A stretch of 64,000 bases of DNA. Origin: Flabesymbios commensalis. Its lineage: Eukaryota > Annelida > Polychaeta > Terebellida > Flabelligeridae. The position numbers and the translations under genes are program-made. Positions 10,944 to 22,501 of the stretch are shown here, one piece after another. The DNA is taken from the NCBI GenBank assembly GCA_964017125.1, contig OZ024914.1, positions 28,005,073-28,069,072 of the forward strand, written 5' to 3'. The notes beneath the pieces were generated by a model. That model ran no database searches and was not told the DNA's origin. It saw only the letters and a list, made by a program, of their open reading frames with translations. Numbering within the stretch: the stretch's first letter is position 1; each line of letters begins with the position of its first letter.

Positions 10944-13900
10944 CTGAAAAAGAAATACAACTACCATTTATTTATAGCTAATTTTCCATTTTAATCATAA
11001 GAACAGTACTGATTATATATGTGAACAAGAAAAATAAAAGAAGATAACAATAATCATGAAACAGGTTTTTTTCATGCAAGTCCTCAGCCCACTGAGTGGA
11101 GTGTGGCGTTACTATTGTCATAACATCTTGCTATTGTGGTGGGAAGGAAAATTTAGATATTAAATAATGTAAATTTTACAGTTGCCCCTCTGCCAGCATT
11201 GTCAGCTTAACATTAATCCAAACTCGAACGTTTGTTGGCATGTGGTCTCACAGACTCACACATGTTGTTGGCTTAATGTAGGAGTGTCAATTTGTGTCAC
11301 ATATTAGACAGTTTCAATACGGTATACAATTTATTACATTTTGTCCCAAATATATTGTATCTTTCTAACTATATAATTAATGTAAATTTCCAACTATGTT
11401 TGCAAACAGGTATACTATTTTATGTATTTCTCAGACCAGTGTCAATAAATAATCACTACCGCTAGGCCCAGAGTCATAAACCAGCACTCAACCAAATCCT
11501 GTGCTCATCTGTGCATAACCAGGGATAAAACAGAAAGATTTTTTTGAAAAAAACACTGTCAGTTACCATCCCCCCACTACAATAGTTGATTATATTATAA
11601 TATGTTTGGTTCAGCCAGGACACACTCCACTCGGCAGTTAAGATGGCTCTAAAAATAAGATGGTTTTCATTAACATAATGATAATATTTCTAAATTTTTT
11701 TAGGTGAGCGATTAAATGTATTTTATATTGAAGAAATGTGTCTCTTTATATATGTAACGCAAGTAATATATGTATCAGGGTACAATTTGTCTGAAAAAGC
11801 TAGCATCATAACATACATGCTTGTGTGATTTTGGACAGATATCATAGTAAAAAAACAGCAAATTCTTGTTACATGTAATATTGCATTGCAGCAGACAGGG
11901 CTCTACAGAAACTACGAATCCGTGGTTAATTAACGTCCAGGCCGTTTATTAGAATAAATGCGGTACATGTATAAGTATATATATATATATATAATATTTA
12001 ATAAAGAATAGAATAATAAAACGATCAAACCTGTCAGATTCTCCTTTAAATCTTTCACGAGATCTCTTAATAGCATACAGTTTACCATCTTCCTTGCTTC
12101 TTACTTTAAACACCTGGTCAAAAATAGTAAATTATTGCAAATTAAACAACAGTAATAAAATTTTGTTGAATAAAATTGAAGCTATTTTGTTTGTGAAGAG
12201 GTAGTGCAACCATTAATTCCTTTGTATAAAAAAAATAATAAACTCAATGATAGCTCTATGATACAGCTGTATGTTATTTTAGTAATCAGCTCTGGTAAGC
12301 TGTGACCAAAACCTTCTTAACCCTTAGAACACTGAGCTAAGAAATTTAAATTTTCATCCACTTGAAGTTGTGTCTCGCTGCCGCGATCCACAACTTCAAG
12401 TGACTGAAAATTTGTGTTATTTGTAAAATTTAAGTCCCAATATATATCAGTGTTTCAAGATTGGAAGCATATTTAATTTTTAACAACTGGTTATACAGGT
12501 GCTTATAAAATACAGAATGTCTACTGTAGTCGACATCAGTGTTCTAAGGGTTAAGTATTCGTGGCCAGGCAGGCGATAGTCTGGTGCGATATGGCATTTT
12601 GGTCACATAAGTTGCCCAAATTGATTTTATTCGTTTTTTTGCTTGTTTAGGAGTCAAATAAGCCAGACATAATAGGGTTCAATTTTTCACGTCCCTCTAC
12701 CTTGTTTTTATGACACAATTTCAAAATAGCCGCCATCAAAATCTACAAAATCACAAAAGTTAGGCTCTAGCATACGTAGTCATGATTTTGATATCTATAC
12801 CAGTGCTGATGATATTAGGCGTGTGATCGCATGCACACGCCATCACACGCCTAAAACAAAGTTGAGAAGTAGGAAAAACCGAACACCTCGTACAATGTAC
12901 AGATATGAAGGCAACACTTAGTGGATTGCAAATCACACTCCTTCCTCACACTTCTTGCTCATTCAAGGAGTGTCATTTTCCACACACCACTATTTTGCAA
13001 ACCATCTGCACTGTTATTGGGTATGAGAAATCCAATTGTGCCCAGCTGCATCAAAAATGTGTATGTCTCGTAGTAATTTTGCAATCATTGATAAAATACA
13101 GTTTTTCTTGAGTTTTCAGGCATTTTCTTGCCAGGAATATGAAAAAACTCGACTTCAAACAATTATTTGCTGTAGCATTATATAGTCTGTATTATGATAA
13201 CAGTACATTGTTGATGGTTTCTGCATACATGTAATGGATATATCTTTGATGGACCCAAAATATTCCACCAAAAAGGCGTAAAAGCTTTAGCATAGAAACT
13301 TAACAAACTGAAATAACAATTTTACAAGTTACAGATAAAAATTATTAAAGGTTTTGTGTCTTTCACAAAAAAATCAGGAGATTTTTTTGGAAGTGGGTAG
13401 GAGGGGTCGAGGTCCCATTCGAATTTATGTAAAGAAAAAAATACAAAATTGTGCGCAAATTGTGTTTCAGCAATGTTTCGTGTTTCATATCAGTTTTTAA
13501 ATTAAAGTGGCTGTGTTTTTCTTGAAAATTTGTTGAACTGTAGCCAAAACCTTTTCATTTAGCGGGCAGGCAATTAACCCTTTCAACCCAGGGACCGTCT
13601 TTATACATCAGAATCTGCTGTCGTCGTATAAAGATGGTCCCCATGCTAAAAGAATTTAAATATTTATAATGGCTGTAGACTCATAACAGAGGTATTCAAA
13701 TGAATCGGAAAGAGCTAACTAAGACATTATTCATTATGATTTCAAATTTTGAAAAAAAATTTAGTCCCCATGGCTTACAAAAATAATTCAGTGCATGTGC
13801 TTCAAAGTGGAGTGCCTACAAGTATACCAAATCACAAGTGAATCGGATTATTGTTCACAAATATTTGAGAGCAGCAAAGGTGGCTTTCCACTAAACACAT

Positions 13901-16900
13901 ACATGTTTGCATCACGGAGGTACATTTATAATTACATGCTCCATAGATACCAAACTCCTCTTAACCCTTTAAACCCTCAAGATGCCTTAAAGCATAATTT
14001 TGCAAGCTGAAAAATTACTTAATTTCTTACACCTAGGGGCTTTAGAACGACTATTTTCGTAGAGCTGTTTTAATAATAATGATATATTTTTTACAAGTGT
14101 CACCTAATTCATGTCATCTTCCTCCGCTACAAGTCGAGAATTGTGAAAGCGATTCGCGGCTTGTAGTGGAGGAAGATGACAATGGTAAACTCAGGCTTGA
14201 AAGGGTTAAGTAACTGACATATTAACCATTAAAGCACTGAATTATTTTTATAGAAACCATACAGACCAAAGGGCTTTTTTATATTACAAATCATTATAAA
14301 TGTCTTAGTCAACTCTTTCTGATTCATTTAAATACCTATGTCATAGGTCTACGACCATTATTAAAAATTGTACTCCTACAGTGCAGGGATCGACTTAAGA
14401 CGTCAGAATCAGACGTCTACAGACGTCAGACTCTGACGACTAAAGTTTATCGCTGCGCGACTGTAAGGGTCAAACGGCAGATTTACGTATCAGCTAAATG
14501 ACCAGTGCTTTAGCAATATTGAAAAATGAAACCTCTTGTGTAGAAGCAAACATCCCCCATATTATTATTCCAGCCAGGTGAACACTTATCCCTCTAAGTT
14601 AGTTTAAATTTTCATCCACTTAATAAAAGTCTCGCTACTGTGACCCACAACTTCAAGTGGGTGAAAATTAATCAGATTTGTTTAATTTGAGACCAAACAT
14701 TTGCAAATGTTAAAACACATTTTGTTTCCAATTACAGTGATTTGATCAGCTGACAATTAATTGATTAGAAATAACTGTAGTCGAGCTTAGCGTTGTAACG
14801 GTAAAGGTCATACAAAATTTATGTGTCTGGGAGGGAGAATGTATGCATCAGGTGAATGTTGACTTACCTCTCCAAATGATCCTGTACCGAGTTTAGATTC
14901 AATTGTGAACAACTGGTCACAGAAAGTCTTCTTCAATCCATCATTATAATGGGGGCTTAGAATAGCTGCTGAGAGTTAAGAAAAAACCTCTGGTATATAA
15001 GCTACCCTATTGCACGAAATAACAGCATCACAGTGTATTAACACAAATAAGCGGTTGATTGTCCGATACTATGTGTGCTGACAATGCATAAGTTAACAAG
15101 CGTTCACGTAATTTGATCACAAATTAATCCGCATTGCATCGGCATTCTGAGCAAGCCACAGGAATCTGTGCCTGGGAAACACAATACACAGGTAATAAAA
15201 AACCAGAGTGTCAATGACACAGAAGTTCATCCTTAATTAGCGCAAGTTGATTACAAATTAAAATTACTGAAATCCGCGAGGCAGTTCTATGCACAGGCCC
15301 GAGCTCTTTCAAGCAAACCAAACATAATTGAAATCGGATAAGAATTATGGGAGGGGAAGCATTTCTTGTGAATTGTGGACATAGTGCCCTAATTGGGTCT
15401 AACTTAGGTCATACGTTGATTAATAATTAAAATTTCTGAAATCTGTGAGGAAGTTCAATGCACAGGCCTGATGTCTTCCAAACAAACCAAACAAAATTGA
15501 AATCGGATAAGAATTGAGGGAGGAGAAGCATTTCTTGTGAATTGTGGATAGAGTGCCCTAATTGGGTCTTAATTAGATCATAAGTTAATTATTACTTAAA
15601 ATTCCTGAAAACCGTGAGGAAGTTTAATGCACAGGCCCGAGCTCTTTCAAACAAACCAAACGAAATTGAAATCAGATAAGAATTAAGAAAGAAGAAGCAT
15701 TTCTTGTGAATTGTGGATAGAGTGCCCTGATTGGGTCTTAATTAGGTTATAAGTTAATTAATAATTAAAATTCCTGAAATCACGTGAGGGGTTTAATGCA
15801 CAGGACCGAGCTCTTTCAAACAAACCAAACAGAATTGAAATTGGATAAGAATTGAGGGAGGAGAAGCATTTGTGGACAGACGACAGACAACAGACCCAAC
15901 ACGATGACATAAGGCCTAAATTAAAAATAAGCTTGTTTCGAATTTCCCGGCCGGATGGGTATAAATGTTGCGGGTGAAATACTTTTTTAACGTTTTTCCC
16001 AAACAAATCTTACCAACCAACAAGTCTTACCAAACGCGTCACGTCATTTTCCGAAAATACTCGATCAGTCGGTTAACATGCAGCGATTGGGTTTCGTCTA
16101 AACTAAAATGGTCCGAGCATTCCGGATGAAATGCTGCAAAATGGCGCTGCCAGAAACGCCGAGTGGTCGCCTTTTCGGTGTTTTCGACCGATACTAATGG
16201 GAATCAGACTACATTACCTACATTACCTATGTACCTGAATTTTTGTCCCACTGGCAAGCAAGAAAAAAAAAATTCCCTCCCTCATGCTTTTTTACCCACT
16301 GCGAAATCTGAAAAAAAAAATTTCAAGGTCTGGCAGGAAAAAAAAACCCCTCCCTCCCGCATGACTTCTTTAGCTGCTGTGAAATCCAAAACAAGGATAT
16401 TTTTAAGGCTGGCCTAAGGTTTCACCACCCCAAATGCCCCTCCCATTAAAATACATGTAAACTGCCTCAATTCCTTGGGCCAATTTCACCTCTTTTCGAC
16501 AACATCCACATGTAGTTTCGCATATCATGACAAAACCTGATCTGTCCTTTTTCAAAAACTGGTCCGATATATATTTGGTTGCCAGACAGATTTTCAATTA
16601 CAGTCTATATCGTGTATAAACGTCAGAATAGCTCAAAATTAGCTATTATTCTTACCCTCTGCTACAGACCAGACACACATTTTTTCATCCCACAGTACCC
16701 CTGCGAGATTATCATGAAACAGTCATAAATGATATCCTACATGACGGGAACAACGTGTGCTTATTAAATATTCACAAAATTAGACCTGTTTGTGTTTGTT
16801 TTTAATTCAACAGAGGTTGGAATAGCCACATTGAAAATATTTTGTGTGATGATTCCTTCATTAGTATACACCTGCCGTGATTTCCGCTTATTTAGGGTGG

Positions 16901-19900
16901 TGAGACCATAAGCTCAACTTAGGCCTAAGAGCCGCATAAGCTAAAAATAGATGGCAGGATACCTCAGGCATGACCCCCGCTACCACCATGTCAATTTTTT
17001 TTATTTTATATGGCTGTGCAATGCCATTTTGTTTTTAATGGATTCATCTCAAAAGTCTCATCAGAAATACCTAGAGAACAACCATACCAAATTTGAATGC
17101 AATCCAACCAGCGATTCATAAGTTATCGTGCCCACAAGCTTTTTAGGCGGCAATCTTGGAAAATGGCTGCTTATGGCTTGGTGCCAAAAAAAGATGTGGT
17201 GTGAATTGCCCAGGCACATAGGCCATGTCTGTGAAAAATAAACAAAATTCATCAGTTAACTTTTTAGTACGAGCTGAATTTCTGACCAAACGTAGACCAA
17301 CCGTAGACGGTCGACCAGCATTGAACCTGAGTTGGGTCATTGTCTAGACATCCACATCCTGAAGTGAATAAATATCATAGAGATGAATAACTAGAAGAAG
17401 TTGTTCGGAAAAGAACACGAAAGCAGCCCTGCGTTATCGCTCGACCACTATTTAAAAAAAAATAAAAAATATATATATATATATATTAAAATTATATATA
17501 TATTAAAATTTTGGATTTTTTAGTGTGAAATTTGTCCTGGGTTCTCATTGTGTGAGACATTACATTTTGTTCTATATTCATTGTCCAGTCATTTTGCATG
17601 TCTTGAGTTAAGTAAATATTACAAAATTCAAAATGGCTGCTAAACGAAGATCTGATGGCATCTTTTTCCTGAAATGCGCTAACGAGCATTTCTTCTTTAG
17701 TGGCCATAGTAATTAAAGGGTTGATGATATGGGGATGAAAATGTCTCCAAAACAATTCCCCAGTGGTATGTGATGGCTATGTGAAGTATGAGGAAACAGA
17801 AGTTGATAGATTAGTAGCTATCTTGAAAACAAATAACTGCGGCGGACCGTGTGGAATACAGTAATCAGCCCGCCTCTGCGAAGGCTGCTTAAATATTCAA
17901 GTTAAACCAAACGTCAAAGTAAATAATAATTTACATTTAATATTAAAATATCACGATGGAAACTGATTTTTACCATGAAGGCTTGATATATGATGACATT
18001 GAGATGCCTGTGGGACTGAGATGGTTAACACCCTAATTAGAGTGATGAAAAGAACAAAGCCAGAGCCGGATTAGGCCTACACAACATATGGTGGCATCAG
18101 TCAGGACTTGTGTGCTTCGTCATTTCCCATTCAGAAAAACATGAGGCAAATTCTATTCAATGTTTTCCCAATGTCTATTACACTGGACTTGTTTGAATGC
18201 TCAGTCAGCCTTCATAGTTTTCACGTAACTTCAGCACTAACTCACTGGTGGTCTACTTTGACAATTTTATTATTTTTTTCAACAGGGAAATAACATTGAA
18301 GGTAATATAAAATATTAATTTAGTGTGATAGATTTTAGCTCCCTTAAGTAATAGTAGGGGTCCTACAGTCGAGAAAAACATAGTTGCAGTGCACACATAA
18401 TCTATCCATTCCCATACAATAATCACCTAACAACGCAAGAACGCGTGAATTTGACACAACACAAATTTATATAGACACAATTTGTAAAAATGCAACCCTT
18501 TTTTCAGTGACTTTTTGTCACCAGCATCTTTTCCACCTGGCAACAAGAATGTCTTTGGTGACAGGTTTGTAAGAAAATTCAAAGTCAAATTCACATCTTT
18601 TTGGCTTTTCCAGTAATATGCCAAAATCAACATTAATTCTTTGACATATTTCATCAATTCAAAAGTAGTGTATAGTATTAAACTGTGTAGGAGATAATAG
18701 CCTATTTAACTATAGATATGACATTAACTACCAGGGGCCGTATGCACCGACTTCACATTTACCCTAGTAGGGGTAAATGATACCACAGAGGTATTGACCT
18801 CTGGGGCTTGATGAAACCCTAGAGGTTTCAACCTACGGGGTTTTCCTGCGAATTTACCTCGTTGCACCATCTCGTGAACACACGGGGGTACAAACCTCCA
18901 TGGTTATATAATTTACCCCCGTGGTTATTCACTGTATTGACTATTTGATGGGGAATTCCCAATGTTTTGCTGTAAATGGTAAGCATCATTCATGCCTCAT
19001 ACCACAACGTTAACATGATTATGGTTAACGAAATAATACATATAGACACGGCTAAAGCTGATACAAAAATATTAATGATGCATAAGCATATCTAATTCTA
19101 TTTCCGCCATAAATTGACCACAAACTCAAAAATACAGTAATTGTGTTATAATTAATGCAAATAACAACAATGTGCAAACAATGTGAAGGCAATAAGACAT
19201 AACAGCTATTATGAATTGTAAATGTTGATAACTACAATTAATTATAATTAATCTGTAACCATACATTTTATTATTTATTTAACAGTCATTTTAATTAGCT
19301 ATATTTAAAGCTGCATAACTGTTTTGCTTATTTTAATCAAAAGATTAATCCATGGGGAATAGTGTTATATTTTTTTATTTTACTGCTCCGGTTACTAAGG
19401 AGTTATTGAGGATTTAAGTTTGTTGTTTTTTGATATTGTTGCCGCACCAAAACAAAGACCTGATCACAGCGGAGTAAGACACATTGTCTGTATAACCAGG
19501 ACATTCAAAGTACCAAGTGGCAGATAACTGTCATCATTAAAAAAAAAAGAGTGGAAGATTTTCAATATTATTCTTATTTTTTAAGTGATCATAGATACAT
19601 TTCACAGTACAAAGTGTATTGTCTCATGTCAGTTAGACATATCTAGAAGTTATTACTTTGTGTGATATGAGGCATATCTGCACATAATGTCATGTTTATT
19701 TCCGGTACCGGTATAGAGAATGTCAGTCACTTGAAAAAGAGGACCCTGTTTTAGTATGGTGCTTTAAGTGTGGGCCAGCATCTAAGCCTTTGGCCCTCCA
19801 ATAAGACGCTCTCCCCCCGACCATGGGAAATTGCAGTCCGAATCACACCAAATTCAGTGATGTAAATAGTCTTTTTTTTTGCGCAGTCTGTTATTTTATA

Positions 19901-22501
19901 CCTCACGGGCATTCAAAATATAGTGACAATGCTATGACACGATCTATAGTGACTATGCTATTCGAAAATATCAGACTTTTATTTCATCATTAGTCATCAC
20001 ATACAGTTATATAAATAAAGAAATGCGGTAGAATAAAATAATTGTAAAAAAACCAGCCTTTACAGTACCGGTAGGTGAGTTCCCAGCAAACAAGAGGCAT
20101 TCAACCATTGATGAGTCAATGTTGTACCAGCGTCATAGAAGCTGGACCAACATTGAGCCATCAATGGGTCAGTGACTCGTGCTTGCTGAGTTATCATAGG
20201 GGCTGACCTAGTCTTAGGACACCAACCGGTTTGTGTGAGCTTGGCATCGCAGTCAACACTAGGCATTGATCCGATGTCAAACTAATTAGGGGCCATCGTC
20301 TACGGCTCTGGCCAGCGTTCCAATGCGGCTCAACGTCTCGTGTTTGTTATTAAGGGGTTTGATGTTGGTCTAATTCAACATTATATTGGCCCACAATTAA
20401 CCACTATTAGTATTATGTACATATTGTACACAGACGGAACGATTTACCACACCATATAACTTGATGGTGTATCGCGTAGTGATCTAATCCAGCTACATTT
20501 ACATTGATTTTGTCCATTTATAAAACCTTTAAAAATATACAAATGATTGTGTGGAACATTTTAGGTTATTTCGGTCGAAATAAACAAAACAGTTATGCAG
20601 CTTTAACCATTTAAAGCAATTATTTTTCACTGGAGAGATGATTATATATTTATTAGTTTCATGCCTTTAAATGTCCATTTTAATTATTTATTAAAAAAAG
20701 TATTTCCCCCATAAAAATGACGTTTATAATAGGCTTTACACGTCACTGTCGACTTCGATCTTTAATATGTTTGTTTTTGTATATTATAAACATTGTATGT
20801 AATGTAATTCAGTTGCACACGTTTTGCATCGTTTAGTGATTTTTGCTGTAACTTGTACATGTAACTGCATTTTGTTCGCTTCATTTTAAATGACACTCAA
20901 GAGACATTTAGGAACCCTCGAGATATGAAAAAACAATCCCTGCTTGTTTTATCTGCGCTCATTAATTTCCGACATTTGTCTGATTTTTTCATAAGTGCAT
21001 ATCGGGATGTGAAAATTAAATAGCTGCAGGACCTATCTTCCAATTAAGCACTGTAAGTGTCGGATACAACCCTTTAATCGACACACACAGTATTACAGAT
21101 GTTAATTTTAACGTTATTGATTATTAGGGCCTACTCTTTGTTACTACTGAATTTGAATTGAGTAGCCTGTTTTGCAACATTGAACACAGGTACATATAGG
21201 ATAAAGAGCTGTTAATTGATGTCATAACATATTATAGAAACACTTTTAAAACTTGCACGTACGCAGACATCATTTGTCACAGTAGTGGTGGTAATTTTGT
21301 GTTGTTAATAAATGCAAATATGTTTAATTTAATTTTTTTTTAATAATTATTCAAAACACACTTTATCTGTGCTTAATAGCACTTTTAAATATTACAAGAG
21401 TGAAGCTATAACAAACACGTCTTCTCAGCACTTAGGTGAACATGCACAAAATACGTGAGATTGACAAATACAATAATTGAAAATAGTACTTGCGATTTTC
21501 CCATATAATTAACGTTACAATGATTTATTCATCAATAATATGTATGTCATGCTTTTGCATGCGATCTTAATCATAACATCGTCATTTACCCCTCCCTCTG
21601 CCCGTTTACCTCTGGTCCCTAGTAGGGGTAAATTTACCCCGCACTTGGTAAAATTTACCCCCATGCGACATTTACCCCCGCGTGGTGCATACGAGGTATT
21701 TCGTTTTTCACATTTACCCCCACGATATCTCTGGGGTTTGTCCAAACCTTCGGTTGGTGCATACGGCCCCAGGCATTACAATGGTTTGCTGTCTAGGACT
21801 GTCAAAATAACATGCATGCACACTCACTAAATAGCTTAGTAGTAATACACAGACACAAAGGTATAACCTTCAGTTTCAAAATGGCTGCAGGGCTACTACA
21901 GGTATGCTCTACGTGGAGTCAGATGATAGGCCCCGGACTTGATATCACAACCAGCTGCAACACATGTCGGAAGTATACATTAGCATGTGTGTATGCATGC
22001 AGCCACACACACGCACATGTGTCATGTTGGAACTCCCAAGCAAACACAGGACAATCATCCAAGAGGTTTGAGCACATGGCTGGGTAGCCTGCTTCCAGGG
22101 CCAGCTATCTCAAACAAACAACCATGGAGTCGATTGAGCACACATAAAGTTAACATGATAAATATAGCGACAATATTCTTGAGTCAGTCGCATTCACTTT
22201 TTTGCCATAAAATAAGTTCGGGTAGCACATGTTGGATGGGATCGGTTGGAAATCAGAATCAAACAATATAGACAATAGACATTGCAGACCTGCTATCCAC
22301 ATGATCCATGCTCAAATTCATTTCAGGATTCATGAGGGATGCTCAGATAATGATTGCAAGGATACAAGAGTCAGCTGAGGAATTTTTAAATGAAACAGGC
22401 AAAGCTCTAAGTTGTGGCTTGTGTGGAAAAATTCTGCTCACCGGCGGCGCACTTTTAACGGGTGGTTTGGGAGGTAAAGAATCTTTAGGTGTTCCCCTTG
22501 C
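10818..22501 (-). CDS. Membrane-associated Tyr/Thr kinase Myt1 (partial, 4 exons)
   Basis: Four minus-strand exons, 22501-22366, 14968-14868, 12113-12031 and 10943-10818, join in one frame with AG/GT borders throughout and phases that agree (1, 0, 2, 2). Myt1 inhibits Cdk1 by phosphorylating Thr14 and Tyr15 on ER/Golgi membranes, holding cells before mitosis. The exons encode, in order, a proline-rich segment (SAPPVSRIFPHKP; human has a similar ISRLFPP), the lead-in FCDQLFTIESKLGTGSFGEV with the glycine loop, FKVRSKEDGKLYAIKR with the ATP-binding lysine, and the alphaC-hinge part (RRKLDEVDKCERL, FVKAWEE, LYIQTELC). FKVRSKEDG is shared with the human protein. The start codon lies right of 22501 and was not found. 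The catalytic loop, activation segment and membrane-tether region lie left of the window. Introns are large (7.4, 2.75 and 1.09 kb, then at least 10.8 kb) and full of repeats. Wee1 is less likely because the SKEDG and HLYIQTELC segments follow Myt1. Confidence 0.9.
10944..12030. other. PKMYT1 intron (alphaC to lysine exons)
   Basis: Ordinary AT-rich intron sequence. A short (TA)n run lies near 11980-11993. No repeat family was recognised. Confidence 0.6.
12031..12113 (-). CDS. PKMYT1 internal exon, ATP-binding lysine
   Basis: The exon is 83 nt. The acceptor is TTTTTGACCAG; the donor GTTTGATC is weak. It encodes VFKVRSKEDGKLYAIKRSRE and RFKGESD. The lysine of YAIK is the beta3 lysine that positions ATP. 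The phase-2 end (AG) is completed by the G of the next exon to give Arg. Confidence 0.9.
12316..12555. mobile_element. TTAA MITE with 20-bp perfect ends and central hairpin
   Basis: The left end CTTAACCCTTAGAACACTGA is repeated exactly, inverted, at 12536-12555. Taken as TTAA target plus element, the element proper starts CCCTTAGAACACTG, as piggyBac-type ends often start with CC. In the middle, CACTTGAAGTTGTG (12359-12372) and CACAACTTCAAGTG (12389-12402) form a 14-bp perfect stem with a 16-base loop. There is no coding capacity. This is the best-kept copy of a family seen again at 14586, 38745, 39558, 48640 and 55140. Confidence 0.85.
12556..13573. other. PKMYT1 intron, no feature recognised
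   Basis: Nothing identifiable was found. The 68-codon plus-strand open frame at 12905-13111 has no recognised motif and is not in a splice-compatible context with neighbours. Confidence 0.5.
13574..13795. mobile_element. TTAA MITE, second subfamily
   Basis: This begins TTAACCCTTTCAACCCAGGG, with inner words TATAAAGATGGTCCCCATGC and AATATTTATAATGGC. It shares its length and internal text with the copy at 57339-57560 (which reads ATATTTATAACGGCCATAG and GGTATTCAAATGAA), so the two define one subfamily of about 220 bp. The right end is eroded (CAGTGCATGTGCTTC). Confidence 0.65.
13961..14209. mobile_element. TTAA MITE, third subfamily, with CTACAAG hairpin
   Basis: TTAA at 13961-13964 and 14206-14209 bracket ends CCCTTTAAACCCTC and TTGAAAGGG. 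A central hairpin pairs GTCATCTTCCTCCGCTACAAG-type sequence at 14113-14133 with 14160-14180, with a single mismatch over 21 bp. A reversed relative lies in MFAP1 intron 2 (about 47790-48040). Confidence 0.75.
14586..14806. mobile_element. Degraded TTAA MITE of the 12316 family
   Basis: It holds the hairpin text CCACTTAATAAAAGTCTC / CCCACAACTTCAAGTGG, flanked by TTTTCATC and GTGAAAATTA as in the 12316 copy. The ends (CTTATCCCTCTAAGTTAGT; right end GCTTAGCGTTGTAACGGTAAAG) are eroded versions of CTTAACCCTTAGAACACTGA. Confidence 0.6.
14868..14968 (-). CDS. PKMYT1 internal exon, glycine-rich loop
   Basis: The exon is 101 nt. The acceptor is CTTAACTCTCAG and the donor is GTAAGT, a full consensus. 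It encodes AILSPHYNDGLKKTFCDQLF and then the kinase start TIESKLGTGSFGE. GTGSFGE supplies the nucleotide-binding loop (GxGxxG), completed by the valine that opens the next exon. Confidence 0.9.
15240..15935. repeat. Pearl-like array D (about 169-bp units)
   Basis: Four tandem units carry GCACAGGCCCGAGCTCTTTC (near 15290, 15460, 15630 and 15800) and ATTGTGGA(C/T)AGAGTGCCC. They are followed by a short ACAGACGACAGACAACAGAC microsatellite at about 15875-15895 and then AACACGATGACATAAGGCC. Core tandem repeats followed by a microsatellite again match the pearl plan; the outer ends are not defined. Confidence 0.65.
15936..16890. other. PKMYT1 intron, CpG-bearing patch and A-rich repeats
   Basis: Positions 15940-16200 are locally richer in CpG than their surroundings. 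At 16250-16370 the word pair CTGGCA(A/G)(G/C)-(A)9-(TTCCCTCCCTC) recurs with long A runs, a small tandem repeat. No host exon can be supported. Confidence 0.45.
16890..17350. repeat. Fragment related to pearl-like element C
   Basis: From GATGGCAGGA through GACCCCCGCTACCACCATGTC, the AATGGATTCATC...AAAAGT segment, and TTATCGTGCCCACAAGC to GAGCTGAATTTCTGACC, this stretch follows the right half of 60465-61165 in the same orientation. It carries one copy of the unit that is repeated three times there, and it lacks the terminal microsatellite. Confidence 0.6.
17351..18730. other. PKMYT1 intron, no feature beyond an AT microsatellite
   Basis: An (AT)n stretch lies at about 17466-17505. Nothing else was recognised; the short open frames have no domain features. 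Confidence 0.5.
18735..21769. mobile_element. Harbinger-like non-autonomous DNA transposon (3.0 kb)
   Basis: Ends are inverted: GGGCCGTATGCACC at 18735 and its complement, ending at 21769, flanked by CAG on both sides (18732-18734, 21770-21772). Ends of the GGGCCGT...CACC type and a 3-bp target duplication suit PIF/Harbinger, although TWA targets are more usual, so the superfamily is an inference. Both subterminal zones are packed with ATTTACCCC iterons (about 18760-18915 and 21585-21720), plausible transposase-binding sites. No transposase reading frame of useful length is visible, and an unrelated MITE sits inside at 20082-20190. Confidence 0.7.
20082..20190. mobile_element. CCCAGCA palindromic MITE, old copy, nested
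   Basis: The left CCCAGCAAACAAGAGGC-ATT and right GTGCTTGCTGAG ends are imperfect inverted repeats. The inner words GAGTCAATGTTG and CCAACATTGAGCC match the better-kept copy at 34927-35035. It lies within the Harbinger-like element. Confidence 0.6.
21773..22365. other. PKMYT1 intron next to the proline-rich exon
   Basis: No repeat family was recognised. Short CA/CATG-rich text lies at 21985-22025. The overlapping open frames at 21812-22271 are unsupported. Confidence 0.5.
22366..22501 (-). CDS. PKMYT1 internal exon, proline-rich N-terminal region
   Basis: The exon is 136 nt. The acceptor is TTTTCTGTTTTAG just right of 22501; the donor GTATCC follows 22366. The reading begins ARGTPKDSLPPKPP and continues with SAPPVSRIFPHKPQLRALP, aligning by eye with the human PPPPAKGSIPISRLFPP region before the kinase domain. 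It ends in phase 1 and the split serine codon (T plus CA) joins the next exon. The plus-strand open frame at 22308-22505 is only its shadow. Confidence 0.75.

Noticed and set aside
14390-14455. Cluster of GACGTC palindromes resembling CRE sites
   Set aside because: Similar GACGTC text occurs at the left end of the 57339 TTAA MITE, so it is more likely an element remnant than an enhancer.
16141-16190. ATG frame MALPETPSGRLFGVF in a CpG-bearing patch, with a possible donor GTGTTT
   Set aside because: It stops after 18 codons, lies antisense in a PKMYT1 intron, and has no partner exon.
21540-21830. 96-codon plus-strand open frame
   Set aside because: It runs through the ATTTACCCC iterons and right end of the Harbinger-like element.
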